From: Candidatus Methanoplasma sp.
Lineage (GTDB): Archaea > Thermoplasmatota > Thermoplasmata > Methanomassiliicoccales > Methanomethylophilaceae
Direction of reading: 5' to 3'
Length of the DNA stretch: 19,205 nucleotides
Assembly: GCA_031288985.1 (NCBI GenBank)
Contig: JAITQH010000062.1
Span: 1-19,205, forward strand
Shown: piece by piece, positions 7,061 through 12,481 of the stretch
Position numbering within the stretch: position 1 is the first letter of the stretch
Layout: the number at the start of each line of letters is the position of its first letter
The notes under the pieces: generated by a model
Seen by the model: the letters and a program-made list of their open reading frames with translations, nothing else
Database searches by the model: none
Told to the model about the DNA's origin: nothing
Position numbers and translations under genes: made by a program

Positions 7061-7831
7061 TCACGGACCGACCTGACAGTTGGCATCGATTATGTCCTGC
7101 AGCGGCACGTCCGCATTCCTGAAGCGCGTCGAGTTCTTCTCCGACTTCAGATGCACCGCGTTCTCCGGGCAGAGATTGATGCACCCAAGGCACCACTCGC
7201 ATCTGTGAAGATGCTTCACCGACCCGTCCACGGTTATGTTGCCCACGGGGCACACCTTTGCGCACACGCCGCATCTGCTGCATGCATCGTTTATAATGAA
7301 GGTCTTGTCTCTGCCCGGCTGCACGCTCATGGAGGGTATGGATCTGAGGAGTCCCCCCAACACTCTGAAACCCAGATTGGATGGGGACGAATGCCCCTTC
7401 TTCAGGGCGCGTATGTCCTCTGCGATCGCGTTGAGACGGCCTTCTATATCCTTTCCGGGGCCTTTGGCGATCTCCTTTTCGATGTTGTACATCGGAACGT
7501 AGTTGTCGATCATCTCAACGGCGTTGATGTAATCGAAGCGGACCCCGCACTTGGCGGCGGTCTTCTCCAAGATCTTGACGGAGTTCAGCGCGGCCCCGCC
7601 GTAAGTGAGCACCGCGAAGAGATACCCAGCGTCTAATTTCGCCTCTTTCAGAAAGCGCTCGACGATCGCAGGCAGCCCTCCGAAGTACACCGGAAAGACG
7701 ATTCCTATCGAATCGTCGGCGAATTCCAGATCCCGGGCCCTGAATGCCTGAGGTATGGAGACGAGTTCACCGCCGAAATGCCTTGCGGCATGCAGGCTGT
7801 TTCCCGTGGATGTGAAATAAAATATCTTCAT
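7061..7831 (-). CDS. EFR1-type protein: flavodoxin-like domain plus two [4Fe-4S] ferredoxin clusters
   Basis: This 256-residue protein begins with MKIFYFTSTGNSLHAAR, the flavodoxin FMN phosphate loop (TSTGNS), and continues with IGIVFPVYFGGLP and a TYGG loop. Two ferredoxin motifs follow: C184-x2-C187-x2-C190-x3-C194-P and C211-x2-C214-x2-C217-x3-C221-P. The end, RFRNADVPLQDIIDAN, is standard for EFR1 proteins. The architecture implies electron transfer between FMN and low-potential Fe-S clusters in the cytoplasm; the partner is unknown. ATG 7831 has a TATA-like CCTTTATCC 28 bases upstream, giving a leaderless start. Alternatively it is read from the control region at 7948-8022 behind a 37-codon ORF whose stop overlaps its start (ATGA). 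Confidence 0.9.
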   Translation of the reverse strand: MKIFYFTSTGNSLHAARHFGGELVSIPQAFRARDLEFADDSIGIVFPVYFGGLPAIVERFLKEAKLDAGYLFAVLTYGGAALNSVKILEKTAAKCGVRFDYINAVEMIDNYVPMYNIEKEIAKGPGKDIEGRLNAIAEDIRALKKGHSSPSNLGFRVLGGLLRSIPSMSVQPGRDKTFIINDACSRCGVCAKVCPVGNITVDGSVKHLHRCEWCLGCINLCPENAVHLKSEKNSTRFRNADVPLQDIIDANCQVGP

Positions 7832-7941
7832 GCGTTGCGTATGCAGGGATAGGATAAAGGCTTATCGCACCCCCCTCTCGAAAAAGCATATTCGGGGGTG
7901 CCGAGGCGCGGCCGTCCGTATGAAGGCAATAATTGCAACAT
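7828..7941 (-). CDS. Candidate 37-residue leader ORF coupled to EFR1
   Basis: From ATG 7941 a 37-codon frame runs to a TGA that overlaps the EFR1 start codon in an ATGA arrangement. Its ATG lies about 15 bases past the expected start of leftward transcription from the shared promoter centred at 7986. The product (MLQLLPSYGRPRLGTPEYAF, then a short Cys-containing end) matches nothing I recognise. It contains an 8-base-stem inverted repeat (7867-7901). Coding status is unproven; the overlap may be chance. Confidence 0.25.
   Translation of the reverse strand: MLQLLPSYGRPRLGTPEYAFSRGGCDKPLSYPCIRNA
7867..7901. repeat. Inverted repeat in the EFR1 upstream region
   Basis: GCACCCCC (7867-7874) and GGGGGTGC (7894-7901) form a perfect 8-base-pair stem around an AT-rich 19-base loop. 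In an RNA read leftward from the shared promoter it would fold in the leader 35-70 bases before the EFR1 start. No T tract follows on either strand, so it is not an obvious terminator. Confidence 0.5.
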
Positions 7942-7947
7942 GGGATA

Positions 7948-7962
7948 TATTGTAATAACAAT
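7948..7962 (-). promoter_or_regulatory. Left copy of a paired operator-like palindrome
   Basis: TATTGTAATAACAAT contains ATTGT-N4-ACAAT. It is the exact reverse complement of the element at 8008-8022 over 15 bases. It is centred about 31 bases left of the shared TATA element, over the expected leftward transcription start. Confidence 0.55.
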
Positions 7963-7980
7963 TTGCGCACTTTTCATACC

Positions 7981-7992
7981 ATAAAAATTTAT
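7981..7992. promoter_or_regulatory. Shared bidirectional TATA-like element
   Basis: ATAAAAATTTAT reads as a TATA box on both strands. It lies within about 1.5 bases of the midpoint between the two palindromes (centres 7955.5 and 8014.5), as expected if one box or two overlapping boxes serve divergent transcription. Confidence 0.55.
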
Positions 7993-8007
7993 GCTGGCCT
8001 TATGCAT

Positions 8008-8022
8008 ATTGTTATTACAATA
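8008..8022 (+). promoter_or_regulatory. Right copy of a paired operator-like palindrome
   Basis: ATTGTTATTACAATA contains ATTGT-N4-ACAAT and mirrors the copy at 7948-7962 exactly over 15 bases. Its centre is about 28 bases right of the TATA element, over the expected rightward start, and only 3 bases before ATG 8025. A bound regulator would block initiation. Confidence 0.55.
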
Positions 8023-8024
8023 AA

Positions 8025-8147
8025 ATGATTGATAGATGGGACTCAAAACCCAATTTCCGACAGGTCTCCAACGCGATGTTTGTTGATTTGAGTTACATGC
8101 AAACACCCTTGTTCCGCAGGCAGTATTGCGCCATACATCCTGCATAA
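8025..8147 (+). CDS. Candidate 40-residue small protein behind the operator pair
   Basis: ATG 8025 opens a 40-codon frame ending in TAA, beginning MIDRWDSKPNFRQVSNAMFV. It is placed as a leaderless or near-leaderless gene of the rightward promoter, about 11 bases past the predicted start. I do not recognise the sequence. The same frame stays open for a further 91 codons after the TAA, to 8423, so a truncated longer gene is possible. Alternatively the whole stretch is non-coding leader RNA or spacer. Confidence 0.3.
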   Translation: MIDRWDSKPNFRQVSNAMFVDLSYMQTPLFRRQYCAIHPA

Positions 8148-8298
8148 ACAGACTGCATGATCACAACAGGATCAAGAGGATCCGTACATCAAAAGAACAA
8201 AAAAACATTCAGCAACCGGCAAACGGTATGCGAAGCGGCGGCCCTTGGGAAAGCGAATCTGCGAACGCCTCCCCGGGTTTACGGGATATGCGAAAAAT
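8148..8298. other. Unassigned part of the 7832-8368 intergenic region
   Basis: I see no convincing gene, RNA or repeat in this stretch. It is AT-richer than the neighbouring genes. The open frames across it have no SD element and no recognisable protein pattern. Confidence 0.4.
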
Positions 8299-8301
8299 CC
8301 C

Positions 8302-8342
8302 ACAACTATGGAAGTAAAAACCCTACAACTACGGAAGTAAAA
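8302..8342 (+). repeat. Pair of 18-base direct repeats, 23-base period
   Basis: ACAACTATGGAAGTAAAA (8302-8319) and ACAACTACGGAAGTAAAA (8325-8342) differ at one base and are spaced 23 bases, about two helical turns. Each contains an imperfect palindrome ACT-A-(T/C)GG-A-AGT. They stop 26 bases before the remnant ATPase frame, so they are likely its former promoter or operator. Confidence 0.7.
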
Positions 8343-8368
8343 TATGATCCAGACTCAAATCCAAGCAT

Positions 8369-8653
8369 GTGGAAAAAGAATACATGCGAAGGATTGCGGA
8401 TTCGGAACTCTCTGCCCGCATGAACAGATCCGGCGCAGTACTGATCGAAGGCGGCAGGCGGGCGGCGGCCGAGATCAAGAGGGGGGCGTCCGAGATAGAC
8501 AAAGGCGTAAAAAATCTCCTCAGGCTCAGGGACAGCGTGGATCGGCAGAGGATGCCGCCTCCATCGTTCATGATGGTGCTCACCGCAGGGGAGTACGGGT
8601 ACAGGCGCAAGGATGGGGTCTTTGTCGTGCCGATCGGGTGCCTGAAGGACTGA
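8369..8653 (+). pseudogene. Internally deleted remnant of a DUF4143-type AAA ATPase
   Basis: The 94-residue frame joins two ends of a much longer protein. Residues 1-28 (YMRRIADSELSARM... SGAVLIEG) are the N-terminus of the prokaryotic ATPases that carry a C-terminal DUF4143 domain, ending just where the Walker A loop should follow. Residues from about 33 (AAEIKRGASEIDKGVKNLLRL... PPSFMMVLTAGEYGYRR... VFVVPIGCLKD) are the extreme C-terminus of the same family. Everything between, several hundred residues in an intact member of usually 400 or more, is missing, so no ATP hydrolysis is possible. GGCGGC-type repeats flank the junction near 8449-8470 and could have mediated the deletion. The frame is intact, so a small peptide might still be made. 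The start is GTG 8369; ATG 8384 is an alternative. Confidence 0.7.
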
Positions 8654-8751
8654 GGGATCTGCGGTCGGGCGGAACATGCATGCCGGCATCCCGCCGCGAT
8701 CCCCGACCGGGCGCATAAGAGTCAAAAACAGGATCATCCGGATCGGAAAGG

Positions 8752-8825
8752 CGGGCCTGAAGGGATTCGAACCCTTGGCCGATCGATTAAGAGTCGATCG
8801 CTCTACCTAGCTGAGCTACAGGCCC
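8752..8825 (-). tRNA. tRNA-Lys (anticodon CTT)
   Basis: A complete 74-base cloverleaf: acceptor stem GGGCCTG/CAGGCCC, D arm GCTC/GAGC, anticodon stem ATCGA/TCGAT around loop CTCTTAA (anticodon CTT), T arm AAGGG-TTCGAAT-CCCTT, discriminator G. The 3' CCA is not encoded. There is no intron. On the minus strand a TATA-like GTTTTATGTAC lies about 28 bases upstream (8848-8858), and a TTTTT tract for termination lies about 25 bases downstream (8723-8727). Confidence 0.96.
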
Positions 8826-8899
8826 CAAACCACTTTATTGCATCCTTGTACATAAAACTGTCTGTTATGTCCGGTCAGGATCCCGAACCCTCTTCAAAC

Positions 8900-8908
8900 T
8901 TAATATAT
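8900..8908 (+). promoter_or_regulatory. TATA-like box of the CBS gene
   Basis: TTAATATAT is centred 27 bases before ATG 8931, the spacing for a leaderless transcript. No SD sequence is present. Confidence 0.6.
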
Positions 8909-8930
8909 CTCGACCGCATACTCCGTCCCG

Positions 8931-9413
8931 ATGAAAGAACTCAGGGTTAGGGATCTGATGACGACCCAGGTGGTGACCGTGAAACCCACGGACACAGTGA
9001 AGCGCGCCACCATAAAGTTCGCAGTCGACAACATTGCGGGCGCGCCTGTGGTCGACAACAGGAATCATGTCATCGGCATCATCACCGAGCATGACATATT
9101 GGATCTGATCCTGAGATATCAAGACCGTTTGGACGCCGAAGGCAATCCCAATTATCTGCTGGCGATCCCGCTGGACGGAGAGAACGTCGACGAAGAGATA
9201 TCCGACGCCAACAAAGCGATATCGGAGATGAAGGTCGGAGACATAATGAAAAGGAGCGTCCTCAGCACGACCCCCGACGCGGAGATCGTGGAGACGCTCA
9301 GGGACATGATGAAGATGGGAGTCAACAGGGTCCCCGTTCTGGAGCAGGGAGTGTTGGTCGGAGTGATCTCCAGAGCCGACATAATATTCTACGTATACAA
9401 GAAAAAGGTCTGA
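8931..9413 (+). CDS. Protein with paired CBS domains
   Basis: This 160-residue cytosolic protein consists almost only of two CBS motifs (about residues 7-62 and 100-157). Each has the usual pattern: V-R-D-L-M / V-G-D-I-M, a strand, a helix, then GAPVVDNRNHVIGIITEHD and NRVPVLEQGVLVGVISRADI. Between them is a short acidic linker. CBS pairs bind adenine nucleotides (AMP, ATP, SAM) and sense energy or methylation state; the regulated partner is unknown. The gene starts leaderless and is followed after 5 bases by the metallo-beta-lactamase gene, suggesting one transcript. Confidence 0.93.
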   Translation: MKELRVRDLMTTQVVTVKPTDTVKRATIKFAVDNIAGAPVVDNRNHVIGIITEHDILDLILRYQDRLDAEGNPNYLLAIPLDGENVDEEISDANKAISEMKVGDIMKRSVLSTTPDAEIVETLRDMMKMGVNRVPVLEQGVLVGVISRADIIFYVYKKKV

Positions 9414-9418
9414 GATCC

Positions 9419-10180
9419 GTGTTCGAGGTCCACGTGCTTGCAAGCGGAAGCGACGGCAACTGCACCGTCTTCGAACTTGACGATGAAGCCGTGATGATAG
9501 ACGCGGGCCTCAGCGGCAAGAAGATCATGCAGCTGATGGATCGGGAAGGGGTCGACTCCCGAAAGCTGAAAGCGCTTTTGGTGACGCACGAGCATTCCGA
9601 CCACATCGCCGGGGCCGGCGTCGTGGCGAGGAAGTTCAACATCCCGGTGTATTGCAACCGCGCGACCTTCGACTGCAGCGGCATGGGTTCCGTCCTCTAC
9701 TCCGAAATAAAGACCATGAACCGGTTCGGCATCGGATCATTTGAGATAACACCGCTGCCTACGTCCCACAACGCGGTCGAACCCAACGCGTTCTTTCTTG
9801 AATGCGATGGTAAAAAGGCTCTTCTGGCCACCGACACGGGGAAGATGACGCCCCAGGTGGAACAGGCTTTGGCGGCTGCGGACGCCGCAGTTATTGAATC
9901 AAATTATGACAAAAAAATGCTCACCGAGGGCCCTTACCCATACCCTCTGAAGAAACAGATCGCAAGCGATGTGGGACATCTCTCCAACGTCGACTGCGCC
10001 GAAGCGCTGAAACGCACCATGAACGATAAAAGGCAGATATTCCTGGCCCATCTGAGCAAGACGAACAACATCCCGGATCTCGCCAGGGACACGGTGTCCC
10101 AGATCACGGGATTGAGGCGCATCAGGATCGACTGCCTCGAGTTCCCGGGAGATACGAGGACCATCAGGGTGAAGGGCTGA
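9419..10180 (+). CDS. MBL-fold metallo-hydrolase (YycJ/WalJ-like)
   Basis: A 253-residue metallo-beta-lactamase-fold enzyme. The metal motif THEHSDH (H57-x-H59-x-D61-H62) follows a first strand that starts VLASGSDGNCTVFE, the hallmark of the YycJ group. Later ligands are probably in LPTSHNAVEPNAFFLE and LLATDTGK (Asp), and in FLAHLSKTNN (His). Related proteins are 5' to 3' exonuclease-like or act in cell-envelope signalling in bacteria; the archaeal role is unknown. The start is GTG 9419, 5 bases after the CBS gene. Its last 17 bases overlap the end of the convergent GINS gene. Confidence 0.88.
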   Translation: MFEVHVLASGSDGNCTVFELDDEAVMIDAGLSGKKIMQLMDREGVDSRKLKALLVTHEHSDHIAGAGVVARKFNIPVYCNRATFDCSGMGSVLYSEIKTMNRFGIGSFEITPLPTSHNAVEPNAFFLECDGKKALLATDTGKMTPQVEQALAAADAAVIESNYDKKMLTEGPYPYPLKKQIASDVGHLSNVDCAEALKRTMNDKRQIFLAHLSKTNNIPDLARDTVSQITGLRRIRIDCLEFPGDTRTIRVKG

Positions 10181-10964
10181 CGAGGACAGCCTTCCCGCGG
10201 GCTATGAGCGCGTCCGCCATCATCGCCGGCATCCTGACCACGTCCTCTTTGGATAAGTTGTAGTCTCTGTCCGGCCCCGAGAACGGGGGAAGGGACTCAA
10301 GCACCCTGATGACCGCGGCGTCGGCGTCGGACGGAGGGGCCGCAGCGGCGATCGGCGCGGGGCTGTCCTGCGGTTCAAAGAATTTATCAACGTCCCCTTC
10401 CGGATCGTCCGGGATGTACGCATCGGAATCGGCGAGTTCGTCCTCCGCATTCGAAACCTCATAGGCGGCCTCGGCGGCGCGCGCAGGTTCGACGGCCGCA
10501 GGAGCCGGAGGGATCGGAGCCTTATGCGCCATCGGCGCCTCGGACGCGATGTCAGGGGTCTCGAACCTCTTTTTCCCGCTCAGACGATCCAGTATCCCGT
10601 CCTGCCGCTTGGATATGCTGAGTATGTCTCCGTAATACTCCCGTTCCTCCGGGGTCATGCCGTCCAGAACGTTCTGCCCGCCCCGCGCGCCCATCACCGC
10701 CAGAAGGCACACCTTCTCCATGCGCGTCTCCACGATCTCCTTGGAAAGGCGGTTGGCGTTCTTCCTCCGCTGGTTTATGCCTTCGCACATGATGGAGTCG
10801 GGGTCGATGGCAAGCTGCTTCTCGTACTCTATGCGGATGTTGATCAAAAGGCGGGCTATGGCGTGATACAGATCCTTCCTCACGTGCGACAACGCTTTGG
10901 ACTTCCTCTCCACCCGATACACCGAGCTGAGGTCTTCGATGGTCATATCCTGTTCCGCGCCCAT
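10164..10964 (-). CDS. Archaeal GINS (Gins51-type) DNA replication protein
   Basis: The 266-residue protein has the two-domain layout of Gins51/Sld5-like subunits. An alpha-helical A domain (to about residue 125) has a LYHAIARLLINIRIEYEKQ helix and an RMEKVCLLAV helix. The C-terminal B domain is short: VLESLPPFSGPDRDYNLSKEDVVRMPAMMADALIARGKA. GINS joins Cdc45/RecJ and MCM in the replicative helicase. In several Thermoplasmata a single Gins51 forms a homotetramer. The two domains are separated by an acidic, Ala/Pro-rich linker of about 90 residues, presumably flexible. ATG 10964 is chosen because GAGGTG (10970-10975) lies 5 bases before it; GTG 10970 is the longer alternative. It is divergent from the DUF167 gene across a short AT-rich gap. 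Confidence 0.85.
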   Translation of the reverse strand: MGAEQDMTIEDLSSVYRVERKSKALSHVRKDLYHAIARLLINIRIEYEKQLAIDPDSIMCEGINQRRKNANRLSKEIVETRMEKVCLLAVMGARGGQNVLDGMTPEEREYYGDILSISKRQDGILDRLSGKKRFETPDIASEAPMAHKAPIPPAPAAVEPARAAEAAYEVSNAEDELADSDAYIPDDPEGDVDKFFEPQDSPAPIAAAAPPSDADAAVIRVLESLPPFSGPDRDYNLSKEDVVRMPAMMADALIARGKAVLVSPSP

Positions 10965-10970
10965 ACGCAC

Positions 10971-11025
10971 ACCTCATCGGACAGTTGATATTTGTTTTTA
11001 TTGAGGGCAATCATTAATTCGCCCC
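10971..11025. promoter_or_regulatory. Divergent promoter region between GINS and DUF167 genes
   Basis: This short AT-rich gap holds TTTTTATTG (10994-11002) and must start both divergent transcripts. On the plus strand the box is about 28 bases before ATG 11026. On the minus strand the GAGGTG site of GINS follows. Confidence 0.4.
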
Positions 11026-11400
11026 ATGGCGTATGACGCGGATGATGACGGCAAAGACGGCGGTCGGCAAGCCTGCGGACGCGGGCGGTTCGGAGAGGGC
11101 GGCATGAATCTCGCCGACGCATCCCGCAAGACCGCCGACGGCCTGGAGGTGGACGTCATAGTCTCTCCGAGGTCGGACAGATCCCGTCCCGAAGGGTTCG
11201 ACGAGTGGAGGAAGCGGCTCATAGTCAGAATAAAGGCCCCGCCGCTGGACGGGAAGGCGAACAAAGAGGTCGAAAGCCTCTTCAAAGATCTTACGGGGTT
11301 CCGTTCGGAGATCGTGAGCGGCCGGCTGAATCGTACGAAGACGGTGCTGATAAGAGGGGATGCGGACAAGATAGAAGAGATCCTGGGGCGCTCGGTATGA
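11026..11400 (+). CDS. DUF167/YggU family protein
   Basis: The core from about residue 38 to 120 is a DUF167 domain: LEVDVIVSPRSDRS, then LIVRIKAPPLDGKANKEVESLFKD, the family signature, then SEIVSGRLNRTKTVLIRG. The function of the family is unknown. Two starts are possible. ATG 11026 fits leaderless transcription from the upstream TATA-like box but adds a Gly/Asp-rich, low-complexity N-terminus. ATG 11104 has GGAGAGG 5 bases upstream and gives a 98-residue protein of the usual family size. Its stop overlaps the start of the Toprim gene (ATGA), so the two are translated as a pair. Confidence 0.85.
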   Translation: MAYDADDDGKDGGRQACGRGRFGEGGMNLADASRKTADGLEVDVIVSPRSDRSRPEGFDEWRKRLIVRIKAPPLDGKANKEVESLFKDLTGFRSEIVSGRLNRTKTVLIRGDADKIEEILGRSV

Positions 11401-11804
11401 ACGACGAGGAGAGGCTCCGGGAGATCGTTCTTGCCTTGGACGACCTTGCCGACCTTGCGTCGGACCACATAATCCTGGTGGAAGGCCTCAAGGACGCAAG
11501 GGCGCTGAGGGCCCTCGGCATCGAGGGAACGGTCTTTCAGATCCAGGGAGTGGGGCCGCTGAAGGCCGCAGAGCACGTGGCGGAGAACGGAGGGAAGGCG
11601 GTGGTCCTCACCGACTGGGACAGAAAGGGAGGCATCCTCGCTTCGGAGCTGGAGGAACAGCTGTCGGCGCTGGGCGCGGGATTCGACATGACGGTGCGCG
11701 CCAAACTGTCCACACTCTCCAAGAAGTATGTCAAGGACGTCGAATCGCTGGATTCATTGGTGGCAAGGCTGTCCTCCGCAAACGCTTTGGACAGCCTCCG
11801 ATGA
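11397..11804 (+). CDS. Toprim domain protein, UPF0292 family
   Basis: A 135-residue protein made of one Toprim fold. ILVEG carries the conserved Glu (29), and LTDWDRKG the D-x-D pair (73, 75) that binds Mg2+. The family core V-G-P-L-K-A-A and a final KLSTLSKKYVKDVESL helix are also visible. Small archaeal Toprim proteins resemble the catalytic core of DnaG primase and RNase M5-like enzymes, but their substrate is unknown. The ATG overlaps the stop of the DUF167 gene by 4 bases, so expression is coupled. Its end is about 50 bases before the TATA box of tmk. Confidence 0.87.
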   Translation: MNDEERLREIVLALDDLADLASDHIILVEGLKDARALRALGIEGTVFQIQGVGPLKAAEHVAENGGKAVVLTDWDRKGGILASELEEQLSALGAGFDMTVRAKLSTLSKKYVKDVESLDSLVARLSSANALDSLR

Positions 11805-11854
11805 ACATCGGCGGCCGTCGGCCGCGCCTTTTCGGGGGATGACCCAATCTAAAG

Positions 11855-11864
11855 GATAAATATC
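11855..11864 (+). promoter_or_regulatory. TATA-like box of the tmk operon
   Basis: GATAAATATC is centred about 28 bases before ATG 11888, predicting a leaderless transcript for tmk-coaBC-pantoate kinase. Confidence 0.55.
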
Positions 11865-11887
11865 AGCCGCGCAATGCATTAATGTAA

Positions 11888-12481
11888 ATGACTGGGATAT
11901 TCATCGTACTGGAAGGCATCGACGGCGCAGGAAAATCCACTCTGTGCGAGCGGATAAAGGAGGCGCTGTCGGCGGAAGGCAGAAGGGTCTGCGTCACCCA
12001 AGAGCCGACGCACGACGAGATCGGCTCCTTCATAAGGGAGGGGAGGGTCAAAGGGATCTCTCAGGCCGCCGAGGCGCTGCTGTTCACGGCAGACAGGGCG
12101 GTGCACACCGAGAGGATATGCCGCATGCTGGAGGACGGGGCGGATGTGGTCTGCGACAGATATTTCGCATCCACGATCGCATACCAATCAGTGAATCTGG
12201 GAGGCCGCGCGTCGGACGCGGATTGGCTCTGGAACCTCAATCGTCCGATAATACGCACGCCCGATCTGACCATTCTGCTGGACATCGATCCCGAGAAGGG
12301 GATGGAGCGCATCGGCGTCAGAGGAGCGAAGAGCAAGTTCGAGGACGCAGGATATCTCAGCGACGTCCGAAAGGCATATCTGGAACTTGCAGAAAAACAT
12401 TCATTCGCAACAGTGGACGCCTCCAAGGGCCGGGACGAGGTGTTCGGCGAGATCATGAGGCGGATAAAGGAGATCATATAA
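11888..12481 (+). CDS. tmk: Thymidylate kinase
   Basis: A 197-residue P-loop kinase that phosphorylates dTMP to dTDP. LEGIDGAGKST (P-loop, residues 8-18) is followed by TQEPT, the DRYFASTIAYQS motif (DR at 90-91, dTMP-binding) and LLDIDPEKGMERIGVRG, where basic residues form the LID region. Length and order of motifs are normal. The start is leaderless ATG 11888. Its TAA shares one base with the ATG of coaBC, so translation is coupled to the CoA genes behind it. Confidence 0.95.
   Translation: MTGIFIVLEGIDGAGKSTLCERIKEALSAEGRRVCVTQEPTHDEIGSFIREGRVKGISQAAEALLFTADRAVHTERICRMLEDGADVVCDRYFASTIAYQSVNLGGRASDADWLWNLNRPIIRTPDLTILLDIDPEKGMERIGVRGAKSKFEDAGYLSDVRKAYLELAEKHSFATVDASKGRDEVFGEIMRRIKEII

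Noticed and set aside
7828..8145. 105-codon minus-strand frame spanning the operator region
   Set aside because: Its upper part lies over the palindromes, TATA element and opposite small ORF. Only the last 37 codons have any positional support.
8302..8342. Possible CRISPR repeats
   Set aside because: Only two copies with a 5-base gap and no spacers or cas genes.
8157..8423. 88-codon frame between the small ORF and the ATPase remnant
   Set aside because: It translates the direct repeats into a repetitive peptide, has no SD or suitably spaced TATA box, and overlaps the remnant in another frame.
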